Positions 43,269-53,342 are shown, counted from the first letter of the stretch. The stretch: 64,000 nucleotides of DNA from Roseovarius litorisediminis (GCF_900172295.1 NZ_FWFL01000002.1:62001-126000); one strand, 5' to 3'. The notes: generated by a model not told the origin, from the letters alone. Made by a program: numbers and translations.

Positions 43269-44744
43269 GTGAAGGTCCAGACCATTCCCATGCAATATAA
43301 CAATCCCGGGCGCTTGCGTGCCTATTGGCTGATGGCTCTGGCCCTCGGCCTGCTGTTTGCGCAGGCGATTGCGGCTCAGGCCCGTCCAGACAGTTTTGCA
43401 GATCTGGCCGAGCGGATCAGTCCGTCGGTTGTGAACATCACCACATCAACCGTTGTCGCGCAGGGCACTGGCCCCTCGCCCATTGTGCCCGAAGGATCCC
43501 CGTTCGAGGATTTTTTCCGAGAATTCCAGGATCGCAACAATCAGGGTGACCGCCCGCGCCGGACCTCAGCGCTTGGTTCGGGTTTCGTGATTTCCGAAGA
43601 TGGGTTTGTTGTCACCAACAACCACGTGATCGAAAGTGCCGATGAAATCATCATCGAATTCTACTCAGGCCAAGAGCTGAAGGCAAAAGTCATCGGCACA
43701 GACCCCAAAACCGATATTGCGCTGCTGAAGGTAGAGACCGACCAACCTCTGCCCTTCGTCAGCTTTGGCGACAGTGACACCGCGCGTGTCGGTGACTGGG
43801 TGGTTGCGATGGGCAACCCGCTGGGTCAGGGATTTTCGGTAAGTGCCGGTATCGTATCTGCCCGCAACCGGGCCCTCAGCGGTACCTATGACGACTATAT
43901 TCAGACTGACGCGGCGATTAACCGGGGCAACTCGGGCGGGCCGCTTTTCAACCTGGATGGCGAGGTTGTGGGTGTGAATACGGCTATTCTCAGCCCCAAT
44001 GGCGGCTCAATCGGAATCGGTTTTTCGATGGCGTCCAATGTCGTTTCCCGCGTTGTGAACCAGCTGCAGGAATATGGTGAAACCCGTCGCGGCTGGCTGG
44101 GTGTGCGGATTCAGGACGTTACCGAAGACGTCGCCGAAGCCATCGGCCTTGATAAGGTCGCCGGTGCCCTTGTGACCGATGTACCCGAAGGTCCCGCATC
44201 CGAGGCGGGCATGTTGGCCGGGGACGTGATCATGACTTTCGATGGCAAAGAGGTTGCCGATACCCGCGGACTTGTTCGTCAGGTGGGCAACACCGAAGTC
44301 GGCAAAAGCGTTCGCGTTGTTGTATTCCGTGAAGGCAAGACCCAGACGCTGAAAATTACCCTTGGTCGCCGCGAGGTTGCGGAAGGCGCAATCCCTGTCG
44401 CCCAGCCCGGAAGCGGCGAGAGCAGCAAGCCCGAGCATAAGGATCTGTTGGGGCTTACACTGACACCGCTCAACGAAGAACTGCGTGGGCAGCTTGATCT
44501 GGACGAAAGTGCCACAGGGCTTGTCGTCGGCGATGTAAGTGAGCTTTCAGAAGCCTATGAAAAAGGCATGCGCGCGGGTGATCTCATTACCGAGGCCGGA
44601 CAGCAAAAGCTGACCTCGATCGCCGAGTTGGAAGAGCGCATTGCCGAGGCGAAAGAGGCCGGCCGCAAATCGCTTCTTCTGCTGGTGCGCCGCGCGGGCG
44701 AACCGCGTTTCGTGGCGCTCTCGCTGGACGAGAAAAACGAATAA
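43269..44744 (+). CDS. DegP/HtrA-type periplasmic serine protease
   Basis: A 491-residue Do-family protease with a signal peptide (about residues 1-38). The catalytic triad is His119 (TNNHV), Asp149 (KTDIALL) and Ser222 (RGNSGGP), followed by two PDZ domains (about 275-365 and 390-485). It would degrade or refold damaged envelope proteins. The start is GTG 43269 with GAAGGAG ten bases upstream. It follows hflKC-DUF2065 after 140 bases with its own palindromic upstream region, so it may be transcribed both with them and separately. It ends in a clear terminator. Confidence 0.95.
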   Translation: MKVQTIPMQYNNPGRLRAYWLMALALGLLFAQAIAAQARPDSFADLAERISPSVVNITTSTVVAQGTGPSPIVPEGSPFEDFFREFQDRNNQGDRPRRTSALGSGFVISEDGFVVTNNHVIESADEIIIEFYSGQELKAKVIGTDPKTDIALLKVETDQPLPFVSFGDSDTARVGDWVVAMGNPLGQGFSVSAGIVSARNRALSGTYDDYIQTDAAINRGNSGGPLFNLDGEVVGVNTAILSPNGGSIGIGFSMASNVVSRVVNQLQEYGETRRGWLGVRIQDVTEDVAEAIGLDKVAGALVTDVPEGPASEAGMLAGDVIMTFDGKEVADTRGLVRQVGNTEVGKSVRVVVFREGKTQTLKITLGRREVAEGAIPVAQPGSGESSKPEHKDLLGLTLTPLNEELRGQLDLDESATGLVVGDVSELSEAYEKGMRAGDLITEAGQQKLTSIAELEERIAEAKEAGRKSLLLLVRRAGEPRFVALSLDEKNE

Positions 44745-44772
44745 CCCGGCAGGTATTTGCGAAAAAACAAAA

Positions 44773-44798
44773 GGCGTCCCAAACCGGGGCGCCTTTTT
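44773..44798 (+). terminator. Intrinsic terminator of the DegP gene
   Basis: GGCGTCCC (44773-44780) pairs with GGGGCGCC (44786-44793) with one G-U pair, loop AAACC, followed by TTTTT. It lies 28 bases after the stop. Confidence 0.88.
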
Positions 44799-44806
44799 CG
44801 CTGCCA

Positions 44807-44825
44807 GAAAATTCGCAGAATTTTC
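44807..44825. repeat. Small palindrome with TTCGCAGAA core
   Basis: GAAAATTC (44807-44814) and GAATTTTC (44818-44825) are perfectly complementary around GCA. The core equals that of the palindrome at 9564-9584. It lies between the DegP terminator and the end of the convergent DUF1643 gene. Confidence 0.5.
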
Positions 44826-44831
44826 GTGACC

Positions 44832-45419
44832 TCAGTTGGATCTCGGAAAATCAATCAGGTCTGTATCCTTGCGCAGATACAGCGGATGTTTGGCCGATCC
44901 GTCCTTGTTCAGCCCCAGACAATATAGCGGCCGCCCCGTCATCTGAATCGCATCCAGCACTTCCCGGACAATTGGCTGGAACCGCTGGTGCAGTTTTCCA
45001 TAGGCCAGGACCACGATCTCTGATGTCTTTGTCATGTCCACCAGTGCGGGGATGTTGGCAGGACTACAGGCCACAGCGGGATCGGCGGGGATATCCTTGG
45101 GCGAGGTCGCCCTCCAGTCCAGCATGTTACCTTTCAAATATCGGGTGTAGCCCCAACGTTGTGCAAATCCCAATTCACGGTGGCAGGTGGGGTCAGACAC
45201 CTCAGCGCCCGCAACCGAAGGATTCATCCCGACAAACAGGATTTGCCGTGGCATCTGCCCTTCAGGGGTCCAGTCACGGCTCAGCGATTGCCGGTAGCGC
45301 CCGCAGGCCGAAAACGTCGCGCCGCCAATCACGCCATCGGGCAGTTTCAGCCGTACCTTACCGCCTGGGTCATGCAGGCTGCTGGGGTCGCTTGCAGGCG
45401 CGTTGCCGGAAATATCCAT
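44832..45419 (-). CDS. DUF1643 family protein
   Basis: A 195-residue protein with the family features: an N-terminal CGRYRQSLSR segment (the 'CGxYR' block), VGMNPSVAGAEVSDPT, GFAQRWGYTRY and VVLAYG. The family is widespread in bacteria and phages, with no proven function; a nucleic-acid link has been suggested by context in other genomes. Here it is a single gene convergent with the DegP gene. No signal peptide. Confidence 0.85.
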   Translation of the reverse strand: MDISGNAPASDPSSLHDPGGKVRLKLPDGVIGGATFSACGRYRQSLSRDWTPEGQMPRQILFVGMNPSVAGAEVSDPTCHRELGFAQRWGYTRYLKGNMLDWRATSPKDIPADPAVACSPANIPALVDMTKTSEIVVLAYGKLHQRFQPIVREVLDAIQMTGRPLYCLGLNKDGSAKHPLYLRKDTDLIDFPRSN

Positions 45420-45456
45420 CTTCAGTATCCTGTTCTGCTTAGCCGCTCAGGGCGCG

Positions 45457-46206
45457 CTACTGCCTGGCAATGCGGTGCTTTTCCAGCCCGGTTTCGATCC
45501 AATTCTTCGCATAAACGGCACGGCCGGTAATGCCCGCCTTGGGATTATCCGGACGGTCCTTCCTGACATGCTCGTTGCTCAGTAAACTGTTCATGACGTT
45601 TTGTGCCGCAATCAGCTGTGCCTCACTTAGTTTCGGAACTGCTGAATGCTTGACTGCCGCGATCACCGTCAGGTGCACAGCCGAGGTTAATGTCCACACG
45701 GTGTGATATCGCAGATCTTCCAATTTGGGATGGGCCGCGATCCGACCGAGACATTCGACCAGCGCATCAAACATCACCATATCCCGCCGCGATCGTAACA
45801 GCACGGCCGCAGCATATACATCCGCAGGGTCAGCCCCCGGTTTCAGCCCCTCGAGAATCGGCGTTGTATCTGTCATGCCAGCGGCCATCGCTCTGAGTGA
45901 TTGGCGGGTCGTCTCCAACTCGGCCAGCGGCGCATGCGGGTCGAATTCCTGATAGAGTGACTTCAGGCGGATGTTTTCTTCTGCCAGCTCGGCCACATGG
46001 GTTTCGGTTTTCTCAAGTTTGCGTTCCAGTTCGCGCAGCTCTATCTCGACCTCGCCGACCCGGGCCGAGGCAATATAGGTCGGGATTGCCTTCAGCTTCT
46101 CGGGGTTGCGCAGCAGCCAGATCAGAAGCCCCAAAACAATCAGGGCCCAAACTGAAACATTTTCGACAAACAGTTTGATGTATTGAAAAACTGGATCGTC
46201 CTGCAT
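45457..46206 (-). CDS. Membrane-anchored coiled-coil protein, unknown family
   Basis: I do not recognise this family. The 249-residue protein has an N-terminal membrane helix (about residues 12-32), then a charged coiled coil (about 48-83, VEIELRELERKLEK), then an all-alpha region rich in alanine and leucine (FDALVECLGRIAAHPKLEDL). ATG 46206 has GGAG at 7 bases; an in-frame start at 46248 has no better site. It is 37 bases from the DUF1643 stop's partner gene and 72 bases from truB, on the same strand as both. A scaffold or signalling role is possible but not supported. Confidence 0.75.
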   Translation of the reverse strand: MQDDPVFQYIKLFVENVSVWALIVLGLLIWLLRNPEKLKAIPTYIASARVGEVEIELRELERKLEKTETHVAELAEENIRLKSLYQEFDPHAPLAELETTRQSLRAMAAGMTDTTPILEGLKPGADPADVYAAAVLLRSRRDMVMFDALVECLGRIAAHPKLEDLRYHTVWTLTSAVHLTVIAAVKHSAVPKLSEAQLIAAQNVMNSLLSNEHVRKDRPDNPKAGITGRAVYAKNWIETGLEKHRIARQ

Positions 46207-46278
46207 CACCCGGCTCCGATGGAAAATTATCCTGATAAATTCAGGCATTGCGGGCGCAAAAACAAGCCCCCGGCAGCG

Positions 46279-47184
46279 TCAGGTATTGAAAACCCGGCTA
46301 GGATGAAGCTCACCAGCCTTGTATCGCCCCACAGCCACTGCGTGGCCGTCGAACGTAGCACAGCATTCATCGCCATATTCCACGTCTTGCGCGATCACCA
46401 TTCCGGGGTTTCCGTTGCGCAGGCGCGCTGCACCCTCGGCGGTGCAGGTAACCATTGGCAGCTCTGCCAGCCCGACTTCCAGTGGTCGAATATAGGTATC
46501 CAGTTCAGGGCTGTGGGCCATCTCGTCAATCTGTTCAATGGTCAGGCCATCCTGCACCTCGAACGGGCCTGACCAGATTCGGCGCAACCATGCCACATGG
46601 CCGTAACATCCCAATGCTTCGCCCAGATCCCGGGCGATAGCGCGGACATATCCACCCTTACCACAGGTCATTTCCAATATCACATGATCCGCGTCGGGCC
46701 TTGCCGTCATCAGCAATTCTTCCACCCACAGGGGGCGCGCGGCAATCTCGACATCCTCACCGTCGCGGGCCAGTTTGTAGGCGCGTTGGCCGTCGATCTT
46801 GACGGCGGAAAACTTGGGCGGAACCTGCATGATATCACCGACAAACTGGCCAAGCGCGGCCTTGATTTCGTCGTCACCGGGCCGCAGATCGCTGGTGGAT
46901 ATCACTTCGCCTTCGGTGTCGTCGGTATTGGTGGCCTGCCCCAGCCGGATACAGAATTCATAGGCTTTCAGAGCATCGGTGATATAGGGTACAGTCTTGG
47001 TTGCCTCGCCCAGGGCCACGGCCAGAACGCCTGTCGCCTCGGGGTCAAGCGTACCCGCATGACCCGCCTTTTTTGCCTGCAGGGCCCATTTCACCTTGTT
47101 CACGACCGAGGTCGAGGTCATGCCCGCAGGCTTGTCCACAATCAACCAGCCCGAGATATCACGACCTTTGCGTCTGCGTGCCAT
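46279..47184 (-). CDS. truB: tRNA pseudouridine(55) synthase
   Basis: A 301-residue enzyme that makes pseudouridine 55 in the T loop of tRNAs. The catalytic Asp is in [14 protein letters not shown], preceded by [10 protein letters not shown], and the C-terminal part has the PUA-like region. GGGGCCGGTC stands before ATG 47184; an ATG 12 bases upstream is also in frame. It is in the rbfA-truB cluster, but a DUF2233 gene separates the two here. Length is normal. Confidence 0.95.
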   Translation of the reverse strand: MARRRKGRDISGWLIVDKPAGMTSTSVVNKVKWALQAKKAGHAGTLDPEATGVLAVALGEATKTVPYITDALKAYEFCIRLGQATNTDDTEGEVISTSDLRPGDDEIKAALGQFVGDIMQVPPKFSAVKIDGQRAYKLARDGEDVEIAARPLWVEELLMTARPDADHVILEMTCGKGGYVRAIARDLGEALGCYGHVAWLRRIWSGPFEVQDGLTIEQIDEMAHSPELDTYIRPLEVGLAELPMVTCTAEGAARLRNGNPGMVIAQDVEYGDECCATFDGHAVAVGRYKAGELHPSRVFNT

Positions 47185-47245
47185 GACCGGCCCCATTTCT
47201 TCTTGTTGAAGCGCGCGGCCTATAGGAGTGGCTTGCCCGCGTCAA

Positions 47246-47980
47246 TCATTCCGGCAGGCGCGCTACCACCCCCACCATAGGCCCCATCGGGAAGCCACCA
47301 TCATACCGGTCCAGCATAGGCGCATAGAGCCGCGAAATATTGCCATCGAAATAAAGCGCCTGCGGGGATTTCAGATGATCGCGGAAAAGCCGGCCAAATT
47401 CATGAAAGGTAACTGGTGCATCGGAAATCACAAACCAGGCCGTCTTGCCATCGGCCGCGGTGCCGACGCCATTGCGCACGTAGCGGCTATCGCTGTCGGG
47501 CAGGAACCTTGGATGCAATTGTCCGTCGATCACCAGCATCGGCCCCGATTGCGTGGCGTCGCGACAAGCAGGTTTTTCGCGCAGAAATCTTAACGTCTCA
47601 AACACATCGGCGCGACCCTCGCGTATGCAGAACACGCCGTTGGGCAGCAGGCCAAAATTTCCGGGACCTTCCGAACTGATGACCGGCGCCGTGTTCTGAC
47701 CGTTCTCAACATAATGGCCCACGGGGCGGCGGTCGGTGTGGTACATGCCTGCATTCATCGCGAAACTCAGGTGCTGACCCCGGGTTTCAAGTTGTTTGTC
47801 GATATTGCTGAAGCTGCCAAGGGGTTTGCCGGTTTCAGGATCATTCAGGAACAGCCGCAGGTCTTCTTGCGTCAGATCCACTTCGCAGATTGTAAACCTG
47901 TTGCCGTCAAAGGCCATGTCGACACATTCCACCGCCCAGGCCGGTGTGATGAAAATCATCAGGGCAATCAGCCAGCGCAA
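47246..47980 (-). CDS. Phosphodiester glycosidase (NAGPA/DUF2233) family exported protein
   Basis: A 244-residue protein with a signal peptide (LRWLIALMIFITPAWA, cleaved near residue 16). The DUF2233 core has CEVDL, AMNAGMYH, GNFGLLPNGVFC, SGPMLVIDG and YFDGNISRLY, all family blocks. Mammalian NAGPA removes N-acetylglucosamine from phosphodiesters; bacterial members act on unknown glycans. The start is probably TTG 47980 with GGAG 9 bases upstream inside the rbfA end; a longer frame from 48088 would overlap rbfA by 100 bases. It sits between rbfA and truB. Confidence 0.85.
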   Translation of the reverse strand: MRWLIALMIFITPAWAVECVDMAFDGNRFTICEVDLTQEDLRLFLNDPETGKPLGSFSNIDKQLETRGQHLSFAMNAGMYHTDRRPVGHYVENGQNTAPVISSEGPGNFGLLPNGVFCIREGRADVFETLRFLREKPACRDATQSGPMLVIDGQLHPRFLPDSDSRYVRNGVGTAADGKTAWFVISDAPVTFHEFGRLFRDHLKSPQALYFDGNISRLYAPMLDRYDGGFPMGPMVGVVARLPE

Positions 47981-47984
47981 CGGG

Positions 47985-48380
47985 TTATTCTCCGATATCC
48001 TTGCGCACCGTGTCCTGTGCAAAAAGGCGGCGGGTTTCATCCATCTGGTCAAACGTCTCGTCCAGCCGGAACCGCAGGTCAGGTGCATATTTCAGCTCCA
48101 GTTTCTTGCCGATGATCCGACGCAATTCATGCTTGTTACGGGCCAAAAGGCCAATCAGCACGTCTTTGCCCTGGCCCCCAAGCGGCAGCACATAGGCCGT
48201 TGCGATCTTCAGATCGGGTGACGTGCGTACTTCGCCCACCGTCACCGAAAGGCGGTTCAGATCGGGGTCATGGATATCGCCGCGCATCAGCACTTCGGAC
48301 AACGTCCGCCGGATCAGCTCACCCACGCGAAGCTGCCGTTGCGAGGGCCCGGGCCCATCATGAAACTTGTTCTTTGCCAT
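47985..48380 (-). CDS. rbfA: 30S ribosome-binding factor RbfA
   Basis: A 131-residue KH-type protein needed for late 30S assembly and 16S 5' end maturation. It has the typical opening ([18 protein letters not shown]) and [20 protein letters not shown], ending with a coiled acidic tail ([11 protein letters not shown]). Length is normal for Alphaproteobacteria. It is the first gene of an rbfA - glycosidase - truB run on the minus strand; the glycosidase TTG start lies 4 bases after the rbfA stop. Confidence 0.95.
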   Translation of the reverse strand: MAKNKFHDGPGPSQRQLRVGELIRRTLSEVLMRGDIHDPDLNRLSVTVGEVRTSPDLKIATAYVLPLGGQGKDVLIGLLARNKHELRRIIGKKLELKYAPDLRFRLDETFDQMDETRRLFAQDTVRKDIGE

Positions 48381-48589
48381 ATCTCAGCATCTAGTCTTTC
48401 ACACTGGTTTTTCCAAGCAAAGAAATCGCGGCGATTCCGAACTTGCTTCTTCTTGCCGGAAAATTCCCGGGGATTTGGGGGCTGGTCCAAAATTCTTTGT
48501 GCACTCGGAGATACTTTCGGGTCAGTTCTTGATTGTCCGCAATACCCCTCGCGCGGTAAGGAAGACCAAATGCGATCGGGAGAGTGCAG

Positions 48590-49408
48590 ATGACGGATTT
48601 GCCGGGAATTGTGGTAACAGGCGCGTCGGGCCGGATGGGTCAGATGCTGATGCGGACCGTGCTGGAAAGCAACCGCGCACGTCTCATCGGCGCTGTCGAA
48701 CGTCAGGGCCACGATTGGATTGGCCGTGATGTGGGCGAGGCAATGGGCGGCGGCGCGGTTGGCGTTAAGGTCAGTGACGATCCACTTGAGGTTTTCGCGC
48801 GGGCCCACGCGGTGATTGATTTCACGGCACCTGCCGCCACGGTCGAGTTCGCCACCCTTACGGCGCAGGCTCGTGCGGTGCATGTCATCGGCACCACAGG
48901 CCTGTCCGGGGCTGATCTTGCCAAACTCAAGGCCGCCGCGCGTCATGCGGTGATTGTCCGGGCGGGTAACATGAGCCTTGGGGTGAACCTGTTGACTCAG
49001 CTTACGAAAAAGGTCGCAGCCGCCCTGGACGAAGATTATGATATCGAGGTGATCGAGGCGCATCACAACCAAAAGGTGGATGCCCCGTCAGGCACCGCCC
49101 TGATGCTGGGACAGGCCGCCGCAGACGGCCGCGGCGTGTCGCTGGACGCCGCCTCGGATCGGGGCCGCGACGGGATTACAGGCAAGCGCGAGCGGGGCCA
49201 TATCGGCTTTTCGGCCATCCGGGGGGGCGACATCGTAGGTGAACACGACGTGATGTTTGCAGCAGCGGGCGAGCGGATCATCCTGCGCCATATTGCCACC
49301 GACCGGGCGGTGTTCGCGCGCGGTGCACTCAAGGCAGCCCTTTGGGGGTTGGGGCGTAAACCCGGTGAATACGACATGCTGGATGTGCTGGGTCTGACCG
49401 AAAACTGA
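48590..49408 (+). CDS. dapB: 4-hydroxy-tetrahydrodipicolinate reductase
   Basis: A 272-residue NAD(P)H-dependent enzyme of the lysine and meso-diaminopimelate pathway. The nucleotide motif is [13 protein letters not shown] (near residue 6), the catalytic block [16 protein letters not shown] lies near residue 160, and [11 protein letters not shown] is also conserved. CGGGAGAGTGCAG before the ATG at 48590 fixes the start; GTG two codons earlier is possible. It is divergent from rbfA over a 209-base region in which I see no clear control site. Confidence 0.96.
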   Translation: MTDLPGIVVTGASGRMGQMLMRTVLESNRARLIGAVERQGHDWIGRDVGEAMGGGAVGVKVSDDPLEVFARAHAVIDFTAPAATVEFATLTAQARAVHVIGTTGLSGADLAKLKAAARHAVIVRAGNMSLGVNLLTQLTKKVAAALDEDYDIEVIEAHHNQKVDAPSGTALMLGQAAADGRGVSLDAASDRGRDGITGKRERGHIGFSAIRGGDIVGEHDVMFAAAGERIILRHIATDRAVFARGALKAALWGLGRKPGEYDMLDVLGLTEN

Positions 49409-49459
49409 TCCACTTGCCGTGTGCCCACGTATCTTCAGATACGAAAGGGAGATCACACC

Positions 49460-49813
49460 ATGCGCAAGTTCATCCTTTTGCTGCTCATTCTGATGATGGC
49501 GGCCCCGGCCTTTGCCGAAGGCTTCGCCCAGATCAAAAACCGCGATGCCTTTGTTTCACTGGTTGACGGGCGCAAACTGACCCGCCTTGGCATTCATCTG
49601 GATGTCATGCCCGATGGCCGCATAGAAGGCCGTGCCTTTGGTCGCGATGTTTCCGGCGCCTGGCAATGGAAGTCCGGCTATTTCTGTCGCGATCTTTACT
49701 GGGGCAGCCGTGATCTGGGGCCCAATTGCCAGGCGGTCGAAATTCAGGGCAAAACCCTGCGGTTCATTTCTGATCGCGGCCAGGGCGACCATGCCGATCT
49801 GATCCTGCGCTGA
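49460..49813 (+). CDS. Small exported protein of unknown function
   Basis: A 117-residue protein with a signal peptide (MRKFILLLLILMMAAPAFA, residues 1-19). The mature part has VDGRKLTRLGI, GAWQWKSGYFCRD and CQAVEIQGKTLRF, with two cysteines that could form a disulfide. I know such proteins from Rhodobacterales next to dapB, sometimes labelled dihydrodipicolinate reductase by neighbourhood alone; the sequence has no reductase motif. GGGAG before the ATG. Probably periplasmic. Confidence 0.8.
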   Translation: MRKFILLLLILMMAAPAFAEGFAQIKNRDAFVSLVDGRKLTRLGIHLDVMPDGRIEGRAFGRDVSGAWQWKSGYFCRDLYWGSRDLGPNCQAVEIQGKTLRFISDRGQGDHADLILR

Positions 49814-49948
49814 CCGCCCCGCGCCTCGGCCTCTTGCTCGGCCGTCCCATGGGGGCACGCATTTTCAATGGACAAAAATGAACGAACTGGCGACCTGTTC
49901 GACAAAGACGGGATTTCAAAAGCCTGACATATCCAAGATGTGTGCGCC

Positions 49949-50125
49949 CTAGAAATCTACCGCGATTCCTTTCTTCTCCCAATCACCATAGCGCACCGGT
50001 TCGGGGCCCTTGCGCCCGCCCAATTCCTTGGGCATCTCCTGCGTCTCTGTGTTCCGGCGCCGTTCTTCGGCTTCGGCCAGTGCGCGCCGGGCTTCGGGTG
50101 GCAGATCGTCGCGTTCTGTTGTCAT
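49949..50125 (-). CDS. DUF1674 protein (SDHAF4-like succinate dehydrogenase assembly factor)
   Basis: A 58-residue soluble protein ending in the conserved family tail RKGPEPVRYGDWEKKGIAVDF broken here as GPEPVRYGDWE then KKGIAVDF. The DUF1674/SDHAF4 family binds the flavinylated SdhA subunit before complex II is built. The start is MTTERDD at 50125. A much longer antisense frame continues upstream through rsmB but is only a shadow. Single gene, divergent from rsmB. Confidence 0.85.
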   Translation of the reverse strand: MTTERDDLPPEARRALAEAEERRRNTETQEMPKELGGRKGPEPVRYGDWEKKGIAVDF

Positions 50126-50194
50126 CGTCAGGCTTTCTTTGCGGGCTGACCCTTGATATACGCCCGCATCACGCCCCCGCCAAGGACCAACCCG

Positions 50195-51463
50195 ATGAAA
50201 AATCCCGCCCCCTCTGCCCGCCGCTCGGCGGTTCACCTGCTCGATCAGGTTCTGGGTGAGGGCCGGCTGATGTCTGACCTGATTTCCAGCGGCGCGCTGG
50301 ACCGGCTTTCGCCAGCGGATCGCGCCCGCGCCCAACGGCTTGCCAATGACACGTTGCGCGGCATTGACCGCGCCGATCGACTGCTCAAACGTCACCTGCG
50401 CAAACCGCCGCCTCTGCCGGTGTTCAACATCCTGCGCCTTGGCACGGTCGAGCTGTGCATGGGCGGCGATGCGCACGGTGTAGTGAATGACATGGTCGCG
50501 ATTGCAGGCTCGCACCCGCGCTACAACAATCTCAAGGGTCTGATCAATGCCGTGCTGCGTAAGATTGCGGCGGACGGGGTCAGATCCTGGAACGACTTGC
50601 GTCTGCCGCGCCTTCGCAGCTGGCTGCGTGATCCTTTGGTGCAGGCCTGGGGTGCCCAGCCGATGCTGGAAATGGAAAAGGCCCATTTCGCCGGGGCCCC
50701 GCTTGATATCACGCCCAAAGCCAACGCGGCCCTGTGGGCTGAAAAGCTGAACGCGACGCTTTTGCCGACGGGCACCCTGCGTCTGGCCGACCCCGGTCAG
50801 GTCTCGGCCCTGCCGGGGTTCGACACGGGCGACTGGTGGGTGCAGGATGCCGCAGCGGCCCTGCCGGTAAAGGTTCTGAATCCGCAACCGGGCGAAAAGA
50901 TACTTGATGTATGCGCCGCCCCGGGCGGTAAAACGCTGCAACTGGCCGCCGCTGGTGCCGATGTGACAGCGCTGGATATTTCCGCACGTCGGATGGAGAG
51001 GGTACAGGAAAACCTGACCCGCACCGGCCTTTCCGCCACCTGCCTGGTCGGAGACGCCCTGGAACATTCAGGCGGCCCCTATGATGCCATCCTGCTGGAT
51101 GCGCCCTGTTCCGCCACCGGCACAATTCGCCGCCATCCCGACCTGCCTTTTGCCAAGGATGGCTCAGAGTTCGGCGAGTTGATCGAGCTGCAATCGGCGA
51201 TGATCGACCACGCCCTGACCCTGCTGAAACCCGGTGGCCGGCTGATCTTTTGCACCTGTTCACTGCTGCCGGACGAAGGCGAATGCCAGGTCGATGAGGC
51301 GCTGGCGCGTCACGAAGGCCTGATCGTCGACCGGGATGCGCTTAATTTGCCCGGGGTCGATCCTGCGTGGGTAACACCCGAAGGCGGTCTGCGTCTGCGG
51401 CCTGACTACTGGGCCGAAAAGGGCGGCATGGACGGATTTTTCATAGCATCCCTGCGCCGTTAG
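50195..51463 (+). CDS. rsmB: 16S rRNA m5C967 methyltransferase RsmB
   Basis: A 422-residue protein with an N-terminal NusB-like RNA-binding domain (residues 1-140) and a Rossmann methyltransferase domain. AdoMet binding shows VLDVCAAPGGKTLQL, and the two cysteines of RNA m5C methyltransferases are in DAPCSATGTIRRHPD and FCTCSLLPDEGE. AAGGACC gives the start at 50195. It is followed after 104 bases by the heparinase-like gene and purH, an order common in Rhodobacterales. Confidence 0.94.
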   Translation: MKNPAPSARRSAVHLLDQVLGEGRLMSDLISSGALDRLSPADRARAQRLANDTLRGIDRADRLLKRHLRKPPPLPVFNILRLGTVELCMGGDAHGVVNDMVAIAGSHPRYNNLKGLINAVLRKIAADGVRSWNDLRLPRLRSWLRDPLVQAWGAQPMLEMEKAHFAGAPLDITPKANAALWAEKLNATLLPTGTLRLADPGQVSALPGFDTGDWWVQDAAAALPVKVLNPQPGEKILDVCAAPGGKTLQLAAAGADVTALDISARRMERVQENLTRTGLSATCLVGDALEHSGGPYDAILLDAPCSATGTIRRHPDLPFAKDGSEFGELIELQSAMIDHALTLLKPGGRLIFCTCSLLPDEGECQVDEALARHEGLIVDRDALNLPGVDPAWVTPEGGLRLRPDYWAEKGGMDGFFIASLRR

Positions 51464-51567
51464 GTGCCGACGCACCGTGCCACGTCAAACAGTCGGTGAC
51501 TTGGCCCTCAGGCCGGGTTATATTGCCTGCAATAACGCCGGAAAGAGCGTGCAGAGGCAAGGCGCAC

Positions 51568-53310
51568 ATGTCGAAAACCCAGGACCTGTCGGCGCGGTGG
51601 ACGCGCTTCATGAACCGTGTGCAGGCGCGGCGGGCGGCATTGGCGCGGCCGGCAACGGCGTTTCTGTCACAACCTGAACCCAGAACCATCGGTAGTTTTG
51701 CCCGTGGCCGTCAGCTGTCGGCGGGCAATTTTGTGTTTGCCGGACATCTCGTGCAGCAACCCGATACGGGATTTTGGGATATTCCCGCACCGGATCTGGC
51801 CTTTCAGGAGGAAATGCACGGGTTTGGCTGGCTGGATGATCTGGCCGCCGCCGGGGATGCCCCGGCACGCCGGTGTGCGCAAGACTGGCTTTGGCAATGG
51901 ATTGATCGGTTCGGTAATGGCCGCGGGCCTGGCTGGACGCCGGAACTGACCGGCCGCCGCCTGATCCGCTGGATCAATCATGCACTTTTTGTGCTGATGG
52001 GTCAGCAAAATGTACCGACCGATCCGTTTTACCGCTCTTTGGCTCAACAGACGATATTTCTGGGCCGCCGCTGGCACAGTTCGCGTCCCGGCCTGCCGCG
52101 CTTTGAGGCATTGACCGGGCTGATCTACGCCGGCCTGTCGCTTGAGGGCATGGAGGCGCAGGTGGACCCCGCCGTCCGGGCGCTGGCTCGGGAATGTGCC
52201 ACGCAGATCGACATGCAGGGTGGTCTGCCGACACGCAACCCGGAAGAGTTGCTTGAGGTTTTCACCCTTTTGAACTGGTGCGCTGTTGCCCTCAGCGAAT
52301 CTGGCCGGAGCGTCGAAAATGAGCATTGGTTCGCGATCGAGCGGATTGCGCCCACCCTGCGCACCCTGCGGCATTCCGATGGCGGGCTGGCCCGTTTTCA
52401 CGGCGGGGGGCGGGGCCTTGAAGGGCGGCTGGACAATGCGCTGGCAACCTGCGGCGTCAAGGGCCGCCAATCTCAACCGCTTTCGATGGGGTTTGCCCGG
52501 CTCAGTGCGGGACGCACCAGTGTCATCATTGATGCAGCCCCCCCGCCGGGTGGGAAGGCGTCAATCAATGCGCATGCCTCTACGCTTGCATTTGAACTGA
52601 CATCGGGGCGTCGGCCACTGATCGTTAATTGCGGCTCGGGTGCCAGTTTCGGGCAGGATTGGCGCCGGGCGGGGCGGGCCACGCCGTCGCATTCAACCCT
52701 GGTTCTGGATAGCCGCTCCAGCGCACGGCTTGGTGGTGATGGTCAGCAACGCGACTGGCTGACCGATGCCCCTACGGAAGTGCCCTTTCAACTCAGTCAG
52801 GCGCCGGATGGCCTGCGGTTCGAGGGGGGGCATGACGGTTATCGCGCAAGTTACGGCCTGACCCATGTCCGCATTCTGGAAATGACATTTGATGGGCGCG
52901 GCGTCGCGGGTGAAGAAGGGCTTTTTACCCTTTCAGAAGACGATAAGCGCCAGTTCGACAAGGCGATGGATAAGGTGCGGTTGCTGGGCGTACCGTTCCA
53001 CATCCGGTTCCACCTTCATCCGGATGTGGATGCGGCTCTTGATTTGGGCGGCACGGCCGTGTCCATGGCGCTAAAAAGCGGCGAAATCTGGGTGTTTCGC
53101 ACCGACGGGCGGGCCTTGTTGTCGCTTGAGGCCAGTGTTTTTCTGGAAAAAAACCGTCTCAAGCCACGTGCGACCAAACAGATCGTTCTATCTGGCCGCG
53201 CGATAGAGTATGCGACCCGCATAAGATGGTCATTGTCCAAGGCTCAGGATACGCCGATCAGTATCCGCGACCTGAAGCAAGAGGCGCTTGACCACCTGAC
53301 CGAAGACTGA
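51568..53310 (+). CDS. Heparinase II/III-like protein
   Basis: A 580-residue protein with the heparinase II/III layout: an alpha/alpha toroid N-terminal half ([39 protein letters not shown]) and a beta-sandwich C-terminal half ([23 protein letters not shown] with the SHSTLVLD strand). Members cleave acidic polysaccharides or act on alginate. There is no signal peptide, which is unusual for an extracellular lyase; the family copy beside rsmB and purH is conserved in the group and may act in the cytosol. ATG 51568 follows AAGGCGCAC. Confidence 0.88.
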   Translation: MSKTQDLSARWTRFMNRVQARRAALARPATAFLSQPEPRTIGSFARGRQLSAGNFVFAGHLVQQPDTGFWDIPAPDLAFQEEMHGFGWLDDLAAAGDAPARRCAQDWLWQWIDRFGNGRGPGWTPELTGRRLIRWINHALFVLMGQQNVPTDPFYRSLAQQTIFLGRRWHSSRPGLPRFEALTGLIYAGLSLEGMEAQVDPAVRALARECATQIDMQGGLPTRNPEELLEVFTLLNWCAVALSESGRSVENEHWFAIERIAPTLRTLRHSDGGLARFHGGGRGLEGRLDNALATCGVKGRQSQPLSMGFARLSAGRTSVIIDAAPPPGGKASINAHASTLAFELTSGRRPLIVNCGSGASFGQDWRRAGRATPSHSTLVLDSRSSARLGGDGQQRDWLTDAPTEVPFQLSQAPDGLRFEGGHDGYRASYGLTHVRILEMTFDGRGVAGEEGLFTLSEDDKRQFDKAMDKVRLLGVPFHIRFHLHPDVDAALDLGGTAVSMALKSGEIWVFRTDGRALLSLEASVFLEKNRLKPRATKQIVLSGRAIEYATRIRWSLSKAQDTPISIRDLKQEALDHLTED

Positions 53311-53342
53311 AAACACGCCTGAAACCCAAGGAACAGCTGCCA

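Noticed and set aside
49949..51067. 372-residue minus-strand frame opposite rsmB
   Set aside because: Only the last 58 residues form the DUF1674 protein; the rest is the shadow of rsmB.
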